A stretch of DNA of 64,000 nucleotides from an uncultured Lachnospiraceae bacterium (GCA_910585635.1 CAJUFE010000009.1:4619-68618), one strand, 5' to 3'; counted from the first letter of the stretch, positions 44,666 through 52,560 are shown. Notes: generated by a model from the sequence alone, not told the origin. A program made the numbers and translations.

Positions 44666-44827
44666 ATGGCGCAGAATTTAATTAAGTGCTACGTTTTTAA
44701 ACTCATTATCATACTGATACGAAAGTTTTTCCCCGAGGGAATATCTTTTGATGAAGCACATGAAGTAAATAGGTGGAGTTGGACTGAAGATGCCGAAAAT
44801 GCCGCTTTTCACCGTGGAAATACGTGA
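44666..44827 (+). CDS. Possible small phage protein with hydrophobic helix
   Basis: 53 residues starting MAQNLIKCYVFKLIIILIRK, then an acidic end. AAAGG lies upstream at a rather long distance. The stop lies inside the first repeat of the iteron-like cluster. Moderate support only. Confidence 0.45.
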   Translation: MAQNLIKCYVFKLIIILIRKFFPEGISFDEAHEVNRWSWTEDAENAAFHRGNT

Positions 44828-45124
44828 AACATTCAACGAAACATCTGAATGTAAGTTAAGTATTAGACACGAAAGTCGAATGTTAGACACGAAATTCAAC
44901 CTAATGTTTCGGCGTTAAATGTTTCAAAGTTTCGGGAATGTTTCACCCAATGTTTCAGTGGAAACCCGCATAAATACAGGCTTTTTACCAGTATTGAAAC
45001 ATTGAAACATTTATTCCTATAAATTATAGAATTAGAGGGATTAGAGGGAATAGAGAAAATGTGTGCTCCCTAATCCGCCTGATTTGCGCATAGTATACGC
45101 GCGCGAAATGACCCGAATGTTTCA
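44825..45124. repeat. Iteron-like cluster of AATGTTTCA repeats, candidate phage origin
   Basis: A 300-bp noncoding stretch with copies of AATGTTTCA or its complement at 44825-44833, 44838-44844, 44903-44910, 44918-44926, 44937-44945, 44949-44957, 44995-45003, 45003-45011 and 45116-45124, in both orientations. A separate pair TTAGACACGAAA lies around 44864 and 44883, and an AT-rich run TTATTCCTATAAATTATAGA at 45011-45030. Repeated protein-binding sites next to AT-rich DNA inside a replication operon fit an origin or a regulatory region. The last copy overlaps the ribosome site of the VRR-NUC gene. Confidence 0.6.
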
Positions 45125-45135
45125 GGAGGACAAGC

Positions 45136-45420
45136 ATGAAAGAAAGTCAAGTTGAAAGGCGTCTCGTCGAAGGCGTGAGAAAGTTGGGCGGCGTGTGTAT
45201 GAAGTTCGTAAGCCCCGGAACACCGGGGGTCCCAGACAGGCTCATCATCACTGCCACTGGAAGAATCATATTTGCAGAGCTGAAAACCGAGACCGGCAGG
45301 TTGCAGAAGATCCAAAGATACACGATTGGGGAAATGCAGAAACGCGGAGCAGATGTCCGCGTTGTGAAAGGTTTGGACGAGGTAAAAGCTCTGCTGGAGG
45401 AGATCGAACATGATATTTAA
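45136..45420 (+). CDS. VRR-NUC domain nuclease
   Basis: 94 residues. KESQVERRLVEGVRKLGG, KFVSPGTPGVPDRLIITATG (D of the active site) and IIFAELKTETG (ExK) are the VRR-NUC signature, a small PD-(D/E)XK-fold nuclease. AGGAGG upstream. Overlaps the SNF2 helicase by 11 bases, the standard phage pairing; probably a structure-specific nuclease in replication or recombination. Confidence 0.93.
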   Translation: MKESQVERRLVEGVRKLGGVCMKFVSPGTPGVPDRLIITATGRIIFAELKTETGRLQKIQRYTIGEMQKRGADVRVVKGLDEVKALLEEIEHDI

Positions 45421-46780
45421 CCCTTACCCATACCAGCAATTTTGCATCGACAACATCATATACAACCACGCGGTAGGGCTGTTCCTGGATATGGGGCTTG
45501 GCAAAACAGTGATTACCCTGTCCGCCGTGCATGACCTCCGGTATAACCGTTGGGAGGTGATGAAGCCCCTCATCATAGCCCCGAAAAAGGTGGCCGAAGC
45601 AACCTGGACCACGGAAGCGAAAAAATGGGATCATCTTAACATGATGCGTGTGGTCCCGGTCCTGGGAACGGAGCAGCAGAGACTCCGGGCGCTGTCCACC
45701 CCGGCAGATTTATACGTGATAAACCGGGAGAATGTGAAGTGGCTTGTGGACCATTTCAAAAATGCCTGGCCCTTTGATATGGTGATACTGGATGAAAGCT
45801 CCAGCTTTAAGAACGCCTCCAGCCAAAGGTTCAAGGCCCTGAAGCTGGTCCGCAGCAGAATAAAGCGGATCGTGGAGCTGACCGGAACGCCATCTAGCAA
45901 CGGGCTGGAGGACTTGTGGGCGCAGATATTCCTTCTGGACGGTGGCGCACGGCTGGGGAAAACCCTGGGGGCCTACCGCGACAGATACTTCATCCCTGGA
46001 AAGCGGAACCGCACGACGATATTCAGCTACGAGCCGAAGGAAGGCAGCTTTGAAATGATTAAGCAGGCGATCAGCGACATCTGCATCAGCATGAAATCCA
46101 GCGATTACCTTACCCTTCCCGATGTGATACACAGTGATATCCCCGTGGCGCTGGACTCCAGGGCCAGGAAAGCCTATGCGGATCTGGAAACCGACCTGCT
46201 CCTTCAGGTAGATGAGGACACCATCACGACGGGTAGCGCCGGGGTACTGACAGGGAAGCTGCTGCAACTCTGCAACGGGGCGATCTATGACGCTGATAAA
46301 CGGGCGGTGAAAGTCCACGACTGCAAGATAGATGCGTTCCTGGAGCTGGTCGAGCAGCTGAACGGGCAGCACGCCCTTGTGTTCTACAATTTCCAGCACG
46401 ACCGTGACCGGCTGGTGGAAGCCCTGGCAAAATACAATCTAAATGTCCGGGTTTATTCCCGGGCAAAGGATGAGATCGACTGGAACAACGGGGAGATCGA
46501 CATTCTTCTGGCCCACCCCGCAAGCTGCGGATACGGGCTGAACTTGCAGCAGGGAGGACACCATGCGATCTGGTTCGGCCTTACCTGGAGCCTAGAGCAA
46601 TATGAACAGGCGAACAAGCGTCTGCACAGGCAGGGGCAGGAGCATCCGGTGGTCATCCACCACCTGATCGTGCAGGGCGGGATGGACGAAGTTGTCCTTG
46701 ACGCCCTCCAGAACAAGAGCGACATGCAGAACGCTCTGATGGACGCCCTGCGGGTACGGATAAATAAATTGCACAGTTAA
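45410..46780 (+). CDS. SNF2-family DEAD-like helicase
   Basis: 456 residues. Motif I DMGLGKTVITL, motif II ILDESSSFKN (DESS box), motif III ELTGTPSSNGLEDLW, C-terminal helicase motifs LVFYNFQHDRDRLVEAL, HPASCGYGLNLQQGGHH and QANKRLHRQGQ (motif VI). A DNA translocase or remodeler common in Firmicutes phages next to VRR-NUC. Confidence 0.94.
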   Translation: MIFNPYPYQQFCIDNIIYNHAVGLFLDMGLGKTVITLSAVHDLRYNRWEVMKPLIIAPKKVAEATWTTEAKKWDHLNMMRVVPVLGTEQQRLRALSTPADLYVINRENVKWLVDHFKNAWPFDMVILDESSSFKNASSQRFKALKLVRSRIKRIVELTGTPSSNGLEDLWAQIFLLDGGARLGKTLGAYRDRYFIPGKRNRTTIFSYEPKEGSFEMIKQAISDICISMKSSDYLTLPDVIHSDIPVALDSRARKAYADLETDLLLQVDEDTITTGSAGVLTGKLLQLCNGAIYDADKRAVKVHDCKIDAFLELVEQLNGQHALVFYNFQHDRDRLVEALAKYNLNVRVYSRAKDEIDWNNGEIDILLAHPASCGYGLNLQQGGHHAIWFGLTWSLEQYEQANKRLHRQGQEHPVVIHHLIVQGGMDEVVLDALQNKSDMQNALMDALRVRINKLHS

Positions 46781-46798
46781 AAAAGGGAGGCGATCACA

Positions 46799-47272
46799 GT
46801 GAAGAAAGAGGAAATCGCAGAAATCGCCCGCGTTGCGGCGGTCGAGGTTCTGTCAAAGAAAGAAGAAATGCTTGACGAGGAGTTTGATGCCCGGTATCAG
46901 GACGTGAAGCTGCTGATGGCGAATTACCGCAAGCTAAAGGCGCACTACTCCCATGTTTCCCCAGAAACCCTGTCGGTCAATGCGATCTGCGCCATGCACA
47001 GCAAGACCGGGCTGATGATGAGCCACGTGGATAAGATGCTCGTCGCGTATGAGGCGATGTGCAAGGAGGCCGGGGATTCTGACGAGGCCCGCCGGTGGGA
47101 TGCCGTCTACCTGCGCTACATAGACCCGGCCCGGTTAAGTGTGGATGACATAGCCGCAGAGCTGCATGTTGACAAGCGCACGTTTTACCGGGACATTGGA
47201 AAAGCGATGGATGACCTGGCTGTCCTGCTGTTCGGCATTGAGGCGATAGGCACATGGAAACATAAAAGGTAG
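46799..47272 (+). CDS. Phage late-regulator-like protein (ArpU/sigma region 4-like)
   Basis: 157 residues, GTG start with AAGGGAGG at 8 bases. A helical N-terminus, then a C-terminal helix-turn-helix (LSVDDIAAELHVDKRTFYRDIGKAMDDLAVLLFG) like sigma-70 region 4/ArpU regulators that sit at the end of early operons and activate late genes. The DNA-binding role is inferred from that motif and position. Confidence 0.75.
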   Translation: MKKEEIAEIARVAAVEVLSKKEEMLDEEFDARYQDVKLLMANYRKLKAHYSHVSPETLSVNAICAMHSKTGLMMSHVDKMLVAYEAMCKEAGDSDEARRWDAVYLRYIDPARLSVDDIAAELHVDKRTFYRDIGKAMDDLAVLLFGIEAIGTWKHKR

Positions 47273-47275
47273 AGA

Positions 47276-47306
47276 AATCAGGAGCCGGAAGGCTCCTGAT
47301 TTTTTA
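47276..47306 (+). terminator. Terminator of the early/replication operon
   Basis: AATCAGGAGCC (47276-47286), loop GGAA, GGCTCCTGATT (47291-47301), then TTTTAT. Perfect 11-bp stem directly after the ArpU-like gene. Confidence 0.92.
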
Positions 47307-47356
47307 TACTCAGTCTCCTTTTATGAAAATTTTTCTGGAAAATTTTTTGAAAAAAC

Positions 47357-47410
47357 ATTGACAAAAACGACTAAAAGTGTTAAAATAAGAATGTAAGGAA
47401 ATTTGAAAAG
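47357..47410 (+). promoter_or_regulatory. Right copy of the duplicated 54-bp phage promoter with operator
   Basis: TTGACA (47358-47363), 17-base spacer with operator CGACTAAAAGTG (47368-47379), TAAAAT (47381-47386). Identical over 54 bases, inverted, to 24442-24495. Drives the gene at 47433. Confidence 0.88.
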
Positions 47411-47432
47411 AGCCGTTGAGGAGGAAAGAGAA

Positions 47433-47723
47433 ATGATAAAAGTGATGGGCCTTACAGAGCAGCAGTGCATCAGAGAGGAAACTGAATATAGGGACTGGAA
47501 AAAATGCCCCCTTTGGTACTGCGTAAAGACGCTGTTCAACATGAACACAGGCAAGATGGAAAGCGAGATCGTCAGGGACGAGAAAACCAAACAGCTGATC
47601 GCCATTCAGGATACCGAGAAGCCGCTGGACGGGGTTTATGAGACAGCCTCCGGGACAATCTACTACACATACCACAGAGGATATGCCGAAGCTGCGAAGC
47701 AGGTGGCGGCGGCAACGATATAG
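47433..47723 (+). CDS. Small phage protein of unknown function under operator control
   Basis: 96 residues starting MIKVMGLTEQQCIREETEYR. The ATG at 47433 has GAGGAGGAAA upstream. No domain recognised (DWKKCPLWYCVKTLFNMNTG). Its stop TAG lies inside the right copy of the 17-bp inverted repeat. Confidence 0.7.
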   Translation: MIKVMGLTEQQCIREETEYRDWKKCPLWYCVKTLFNMNTGKMESEIVRDEKTKQLIAIQDTEKPLDGVYETASGTIYYTYHRGYAEAAKQVAAATI

Positions 47724-47734
47724 GCAAATACAGC
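47718..47734. repeat. 17-bp inverted repeat, right copy
   Basis: ATATAGGCAAATACAGC, the exact reverse complement of 23704-23720. It lies between convergent genes at the edge of the immunity module. Confidence 0.6.
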
Positions 47735-47759
47735 AAACCTTTTCCATCATTTACCTCAC

Positions 47760-47975
47760 TTATTCAGCTACCGCCACCCGGCGGCTTTTTCTTTGCCGGA
47801 AATCGTATTGGCTTCTGAATATTTCATCACCGAGCGTAGTTTCGCGGTAATAAACACCGCTCTCATACCACTCTCGGAGTATTCTTTCATCTTCCCGGAT
47901 TTCAGGCATACTGGCTTTTGCCAACTTAGCAAGTTCTGTTGCTACGGCGAACAGAACGGACGGGGCTTCTGTCAT
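47760..47975 (-). CDS. Small phage protein downstream of the Cro-like gene
   Basis: 71 residues (MTEAPSVLFAVATELAKLAK, then DERILREWYESGVYY and an RKSRR basic patch). Overlaps the XRE gene stop by 4 bases, so co-translated with it. Function unknown. Confidence 0.65.
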   Translation of the reverse strand: MTEAPSVLFAVATELAKLAKASMPEIREDERILREWYESGVYYRETTLGDEIFRSQYDFRQRKSRRVAVAE

Positions 47976-48169
47976 GTCCCGTCATCCGCAAGAAGCTCCT
48001 CGATTGTGCATCCGTAGAGCTTCGCAATCTGCGGCAGTTTATCGGCTCTCGGCTTGGCGATGCCCCGCTCCCACTTGCTTACTGCGGACTCTTTCACTCC
48101 GAGAGCTTTGGCAACCTCCCGCTGGGTTGGAATTGCGCCGCGTAACCTTCGTTCTCTCATAACGTTCAT
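47972..48169 (-). CDS. Cro-like XRE family regulator
   Basis: 65 residues, almost entirely an XRE helix-turn-helix (TQREVAKALGVKESAVSKWERG) with PRADKLPQIAKLYGCTIEELL. GGAGGGGATGGGAAG precedes the ATG. It is transcribed from the strong operator-bearing promoter at 48225-48253, divergent from the repressor gene, as cro is from cI. Confidence 0.85.
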   Translation of the reverse strand: MNVMRERRLRGAIPTQREVAKALGVKESAVSKWERGIAKPRADKLPQIAKLYGCTIEELLADDGT

Positions 48170-48224
48170 CTTCCCATCCCCTCCTTTCCTTGTCCTGCGG
48201 GTTGTTTTCTTGATTTACAGTCTT

Positions 48225-48253
48225 ATTATAACACTTTTAGTCGTGTATGTCAA
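48225..48253 (-). promoter_or_regulatory. Consensus promoter of the Cro-like gene, with operator in the spacer
   Basis: Minus strand: TTGACA (48253-48248), 17 bases, TATAAT (48230-48225), both perfect. The spacer contains CGACTAAAAGTG (48243-48232). Sequence around it (ATAAGA, TGTAA) resembles the 54-bp promoters. Confidence 0.9.
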
Positions 48254-48289
48254 CTCGAAATCTCAAATTTTTCTCAAAAATTTTTTACG

Positions 48290-48318
48290 TTGACAACTTG
48301 AATTAAAAGACATATAAT
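48290..48318 (+). promoter_or_regulatory. Consensus promoter of the repressor gene
   Basis: TTGACA (48290-48295), 17 bases, TATAAT (48313-48318). The spacer GAATTAAAAGACA is a weak match to the operator CGACTAAAAGTGT, which may allow autoregulation. Confidence 0.85.
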
Positions 48319-48344
48319 CTACTTAGAGGAAAGGTGGTGTTATT

Positions 48345-48761
48345 ATGGACGGGTTCGGAGAACGACTTAAAAGATTACGGAAGGATTCAGACATGACCCA
48401 GGGACAGCTTGCTGAGCAGATCGGCGTTGTCCCATCAGCTGTCGGGAAGTATGAGCGCCTCGAAGCATCATACCCGAGTATAGAAACACTCATAAAGATT
48501 GCCGACTTCTTCAATGTAAGCCTGGACTATCTGCTCCGTGGGAAAAAGTATTCCCCAGGTGTGGAGAATAATATCAGCGGCCATCTGTCTAACAGCCCTT
48601 TCATACAGGCTAACAACGGCGGCGTGGTCTTTAATGGGGAAAGCGGGAAAACACTGTCCCCGGAATCAGTAGAATTGCTGCATATTTATGAAAGTCTCGG
48701 CGGTCGGGATCGGCTGAAGCTCCTTAATTTTGCAGTGGAGCTGGAAAGGAGTGCGGAATGA
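48345..48761 (+). CDS. XRE family phage repressor
   Basis: 138 residues. N-terminal helix-turn-helix (ERLKRLRKDSDMTQGQLAEQ, IGVVPSAVGKYERLEASYPS, LIKIADFFNVSLDYLLRGK), then a linker and a short helical C-terminus (LHIYESLGGRDRLKLLNFAVEL), too short for a LexA-type self-cleaving domain. Most likely the immunity repressor recognising the CGACTAAAAGTGT sites, by position and promoter layout. Confidence 0.85.
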   Translation: MDGFGERLKRLRKDSDMTQGQLAEQIGVVPSAVGKYERLEASYPSIETLIKIADFFNVSLDYLLRGKKYSPGVENNISGHLSNSPFIQANNGGVVFNGESGKTLSPESVELLHIYESLGGRDRLKLLNFAVELERSAE

Positions 48762-49192
48762 AGGTATCCTTGGAGATTAAGAAAAGATGCTCTTTCTTTT
48801 GGCTTAGAGCTATCAGGAACGCCAGAATTGATAAGTGCTGTGCGGAGTGCTTCATTGGGGATAAGCTTAATGAGGTTTATGAAAAGACACGTTTTAAAGA
48901 CAAAGCTACTGTTGAACTTGACATCCCCTTAGATGAGAGTGTGAAAGCCTACTATCTCTGCGGCCTTAGCAGAGGATTCCGGTATGATGACAATACCCAC
49001 GTTGCTTTCGTTCCCTGTAAAGGCCAAAATATCGAGATAGAGAATGATAAGATTAAGCTTGTGATTACAGATGCCCGGCAGATAGATTTCCAAAGCTATA
49101 AGCCAAACCCGGAAGGTGAATTTACCCATGAACAGCGGACCTGCCGTAACTGGATATTCGCTAACTATCTGCTGGATGGTATGCCGCTGTGA
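48758..49192 (+). CDS. Phage protein of unknown function, paralogue of the gene at 31728
   Basis: 144 residues, homologous along its length to 31728-32165 (FFWLRAIR, DKCCAECFIGD, AYYLCGLSRGF, NTHVAFVP, ITDARQIDF, QRTCRNWIFANY). Lies between repressor and recombinase and overlaps both by 4 bases, so it is made with them, presumably in the lysogen. Confidence 0.8.
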   Translation: MKVSLEIKKRCSFFWLRAIRNARIDKCCAECFIGDKLNEVYEKTRFKDKATVELDIPLDESVKAYYLCGLSRGFRYDDNTHVAFVPCKGQNIEIENDKIKLVITDARQIDFQSYKPNPEGEFTHEQRTCRNWIFANYLLDGMPL

Positions 49193-50589
49193 GACGTGCA
49201 GCTCTTTATATCCGGGTCTCCACACTGGAGCAGGCACAGGAGGGATATTCTGTCGGCGAACAGAAGGAACGTCTGATTGCGTACTGTAAAGCCCAGGACT
49301 GGATCATAGCTGATATTTACGTGGACGGGGGATATACAGGAAGTAACCTGAAGCGTCCGGGCATACAGAAGCTGATAACGGAAACAGATAAATTTGATCT
49401 GGTTCTTGTGTATAAGCTGGACCGGCTCTCCCGTTCCCAGCGAGATACCCTTTATCTCATTGAAGAAGTATTCCGTCCGAACAGTGTGGATTTTGTTTCC
49501 ATGCAGGAGAGCTTTGATACGTCCTCCCCGTTCGGTAAAGCCATGATAGGGCTTCTTGCTGTATTCGCACAGCTGGAGCGCGAGCAGATAAAAGAGCGCA
49601 CCTGGATGGGGCGCGTTGCCCGGGCTAAGACTGGCCTTTATCATGGGGGAGGGAATATCCCAATCGGGTATGATTATTCAGATGGGAAGCTTACCATAAA
49701 CCCATATGAGGCAGAGCAGGTAAGGAAGATATTTGAATGGTATCTCTCTGGGTTATCTTTAAAAGCTGTTACTGACAGGCTTCAGGATGAGGGATACACC
49801 AACAAATACAGCAGTTATAGTTCCTGGTCAAGTGTCAGGAACATACTTGAAAACGAGACTTACACGGGGAAAATGCGATTTGGGGAGATTGTTGTGGAAC
49901 ATGCGCATGATGCTATCATAAGTGAGGAACAATTCAATGCGGCGCAGGTCCTTCGGGGGAAGCGCCGGGAGCAGTTCGGGAGCAATGCCTTTCAGTCTAA
50001 GCATCTGCTTACAGGGCTCATGTTTTGCGGCCATTGCGGGGGCAGATACTATCTCAGGAACTCTGGGAAGTATTCATATTATGCCTGCTATTCCAGGACG
50101 AAGCAGATAAAGAGCATGGTAAAGGATCCCGACTGTAAAAACAAAATCTGGAAAGCACAGGATCTGGAACCGCAGATAGAAAGCCAAATCCGTGAACTTC
50201 TCCGATCTCCGCAGATTGCGAAGGATATCATAGAAAGCCGACCAAAATCCGTTCCCGTAAACCAGAATACTGACATCGAAAAGCGTATCAGGGAAATAGA
50301 TAAGCAGATAGGCAAATTGATGGAGCTGTACCAACGGGAAGATATGCCGCCGGAACTTCTTGGCGAGCGGATAAATAAGCTGTACGGGGAAAGGACGGCG
50401 TTACAATCAGCTCTTGTCCCGGTAGCAGAACCAGACACAATGCCTTTTGATCTGGTCGAAGAATTGATAGCGGACGCAGCCCAGATATGGGATTTTGCAG
50501 ACGAATCCCAGAAACGCCGCATCATGCAGAGCCTCATATCGCGTATCATCCTTACAGATGATGAAGTGAAGATCGAATGGGCCTTTTAA
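49189..50589 (+). CDS. Large serine recombinase (phage integrase)
   Basis: 466 residues, GTG start overlapping the previous stop. Resolvase domain: YIRVSTLEQAQEGYSVGEQ (catalytic serine in RVS), VYKLDRLSRSQRDTLYLIEE, QLEREQIKERTWMG. Then the recombinase domain (AKTGLYHGGGNIPIGYDY, LSLKAVTDRLQDEGY, VRNILENETYTGKMRFG), a zinc ribbon (MFCGHCGGRYY...YYACYSR) and a coiled coil near residues 350-400. Such enzymes integrate phages at short att sites. It lies 25 kb from the visible phage/chromosome junction. Confidence 0.95.
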   Translation: MRRAALYIRVSTLEQAQEGYSVGEQKERLIAYCKAQDWIIADIYVDGGYTGSNLKRPGIQKLITETDKFDLVLVYKLDRLSRSQRDTLYLIEEVFRPNSVDFVSMQESFDTSSPFGKAMIGLLAVFAQLEREQIKERTWMGRVARAKTGLYHGGGNIPIGYDYSDGKLTINPYEAEQVRKIFEWYLSGLSLKAVTDRLQDEGYTNKYSSYSSWSSVRNILENETYTGKMRFGEIVVEHAHDAIISEEQFNAAQVLRGKRREQFGSNAFQSKHLLTGLMFCGHCGGRYYLRNSGKYSYYACYSRTKQIKSMVKDPDCKNKIWKAQDLEPQIESQIRELLRSPQIAKDIIESRPKSVPVNQNTDIEKRIREIDKQIGKLMELYQREDMPPELLGERINKLYGERTALQSALVPVAEPDTMPFDLVEELIADAAQIWDFADESQKRRIMQSLISRIILTDDEVKIEWAF

Positions 50590-50591
50590 AC

Positions 50592-50636
50592 ATAAAATGC
50601 CCCTCCCGGAGCAGTATCGCGGGAGGGGCATTTTAT
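50592..50636. terminator. Strong bidirectional terminator between recombinase and late operon
   Basis: Perfect 17-bp stem ATAAAATGCCCCTCCCG / CGGGAGGGGCATTTTAT with an 11-base loop. AT-rich on both outer arms, so it can end transcripts from both the recombinase (plus) and the holin/late operon (minus). Confidence 0.93.
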
Positions 50637-50637
50637 A

Positions 50638-51150
50638 TTATGTGTTCTGCACAGTTTCCATCTTCTGAATCGCAATGGTGGCCGCTGTTGCCGCCGCCGT
50701 GGTAGCAGCCACGGCTGTTGTATCAGGAGTGCTTTCAAGCACCGCAGACACGGGAGTCCCAATGCTCACTTTCTGTTTACGGACCTCGGCCTCGATCTTA
50801 TTCACCAAATAATCCCGAACATCTCCGTATGCAGCTTCTATGAACGCCTGTGCCGCCGGGCTGATAGATGCAAGGCAGGCCGTAAGGGACTTTTTTGCAG
50901 CTTCTTCCTGCGCCTCTTTCGTAAATACGCCGGCCTTTTTCAGGGCATCAACATAAGTCTGGCTCGTTGCGGCCACCGCATCGGAAATAGCATCAGCGAT
51001 CTCCCGGATGTACCCCTGCTCTTTGACATTGCTGGTGTTCGCCGCAGCATTTTCCGCTGTTTTCTTAATCAGGGAAATCCCATAGGCCGTAATGACCGGC
51101 ACTGCCGCTGTAATTACAGCGATCAACAAGTTGCTCAATAATTCCTGCAT
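50638..51150 (-). CDS. Phage holin, LLH family
   Basis: 170 residues with one clear N-terminal membrane helix (LLIAVITAAVPVITAYGISLI), then a long charged helical part (GYIREIADAISDAVAATSQTYVDALKKAG) and an Ala/Thr-rich end. This layout is that of LLH-type holins. Last gene of the late operon, right after the endolysin; it would permeabilise the membrane at lysis. Confidence 0.88.
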   Translation of the reverse strand: MQELLSNLLIAVITAAVPVITAYGISLIKKTAENAAANTSNVKEQGYIREIADAISDAVAATSQTYVDALKKAGVFTKEAQEEAAKKSLTACLASISPAAQAFIEAAYGDVRDYLVNKIEAEVRKQKVSIGTPVSAVLESTPDTTAVAATTAAATAATIAIQKMETVQNT

Positions 51151-51162
51151 GATAAATCCTCC

Positions 51163-52542
51163 TTATCTTGTGAGATATGCACTGGAGCAAAATCCTGTGT
51201 AGGTCTTTTTATTTTCCGTATACTCCACGAGAAGCCATTTCTTCCCCGCTTTTTCCGTATAGTACCCGTAGCACCTGCACTTTGCCCCTTTTGGCATGGT
51301 TAATATGGTATCGTATTTTTCTTTATCCGGGCCATACCGCAAATTAAGTCCCGTTGTGGTATGGTATTCCCCGGCAAGCTTTTTATCTTTGCTCTGCGCA
51401 CCTGCCAGCTTACGGATAAGCACCTTTGCGGAAGTCGGAACAGAAGCAGAGGGCTTTTGTGTTCCTGTCACGATGCCGGCTCTTTTCAGGGTCATTTCTG
51501 CTTTGCTCCCGTTGTCAAGCCCGCACACTGTATGGCTCCCAGACTGCACATAGATCGCCCCTCTCACGCAATATGCCTCGTTAGCAAGGTATGTAGCATC
51601 TGTGACGATTACATAACCCAAGGCCTTCAGAGCGTTCCTCATGGTCCGGGTAGTCCATCCATTAGAGGCGTGGGTGGCGCCGGATCCGCTTGCCACGGCA
51701 CAGACGTTCTGGAACTCACTGCAATCCGTGTTGCAGGGTACTGTGATCTTTGACAGATCATATCCGACTTTTTTTGCCTCGGTATTGAGAGTGTTACGGT
51801 CTCCCTGTCCATAGCCAATATTGTCGTTGGCACATCCTGCTTCGGCTGTTTTTGCGTGTTTCTCACGGACAATAGCATCCGGGTGGATCGCCATAAAATC
51901 CCACGGCTTGCTGTACCACGTCCTGACGCATACCTCTTTTTTGGTCTGATCGCCTTTGGCACCATTTACGGTTCCTTTTTCCGATATGCTCGCATGAGCG
52001 ATTCTGATTGCCATACTGTTCCCTCCATTCTCTGCAAACCTGCGGTAATATTTCAGGCCTATCGTAGCCCTTCTATTTATGTTTGCTTCACTCTGATCTC
52101 CGGGAGCCTCATATTTCAGCATCACCGCCCGGGAAGCTTCCTCAACTGATCTCGCCGTTTTTAGAATGTTCCATACAGCACGGTAATTCTCCTGCATTTC
52201 CTTGATGTAGAAATCAAGCTGCATTTCAAGATCACCTATGGACTTTCCTGTTTTACGGGCGAAATTAAGAAGTGCCTGCTTCCGGGACCAGTACGTCCAC
52301 TGCGCTACCCCGTATCCGATACCGTCCCGACAGAAGTTCAGATACGTCCTAGCATCCACAGCACTGGTATACTCCTGATCTGTCATCCCCAGCTTCCGAT
52401 TCCCGGTATCCTGGAGATTCTGAGGATTTAATCCACTTTCTGGATCAAGGTTCCCGAGGGTTCCGGCAGCACCGTAGGCATTTGCACCCACGTCCAGCAG
52501 CTTGTTCCAGATTTTCTCAGCGTTGTCGTTTCCACGTAACAT
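51163..52542 (-). CDS. Endolysin: lysozyme-like domain, peptidase-like domain and SH3-type repeat
   Basis: 459 residues. Residues ~1-165 match the phage tail-tip lysozyme domain (ANAYGAAGTLGNLDPESGLN, GIGYGVAQWTYWSRK). The middle part (residues ~175-360) looks like an NlpC/P60- or CHAP-like peptidase, with CNTDCSEFQNVC and a histidine-containing SGSHTVCGL. The C-terminus is SH3b-like (TTGLNLRYGP, KWLLVEYTENKKTYTGFCSSAYL). Two catalytic domains would cut both glycan and peptide bonds. Located between holin and accessory lysis genes. Confidence 0.88.
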   Translation of the reverse strand: MLRGNDNAEKIWNKLLDVGANAYGAAGTLGNLDPESGLNPQNLQDTGNRKLGMTDQEYTSAVDARTYLNFCRDGIGYGVAQWTYWSRKQALLNFARKTGKSIGDLEMQLDFYIKEMQENYRAVWNILKTARSVEEASRAVMLKYEAPGDQSEANINRRATIGLKYYRRFAENGGNSMAIRIAHASISEKGTVNGAKGDQTKKEVCVRTWYSKPWDFMAIHPDAIVREKHAKTAEAGCANDNIGYGQGDRNTLNTEAKKVGYDLSKITVPCNTDCSEFQNVCAVASGSGATHASNGWTTRTMRNALKALGYVIVTDATYLANEAYCVRGAIYVQSGSHTVCGLDNGSKAEMTLKRAGIVTGTQKPSASVPTSAKVLIRKLAGAQSKDKKLAGEYHTTTGLNLRYGPDKEKYDTILTMPKGAKCRCYGYYTEKAGKKWLLVEYTENKKTYTGFCSSAYLTR

Positions 52543-52560
52543 TTGTACCGCTCCTTTCTT

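Noticed and set aside
44678..44899. Minus-strand frame of 73 codons in the gap before the VRR-NUC gene
   Set aside because: It is antisense to a small plus-strand frame and crosses the AATGTTTCA repeats; no ribosome site and no family.
44825..45124. CRISPR array from the AATGTTTCA repeats
   Set aside because: Units are only 9 bases, unevenly spaced and in both orientations; no spacers and no cas genes.
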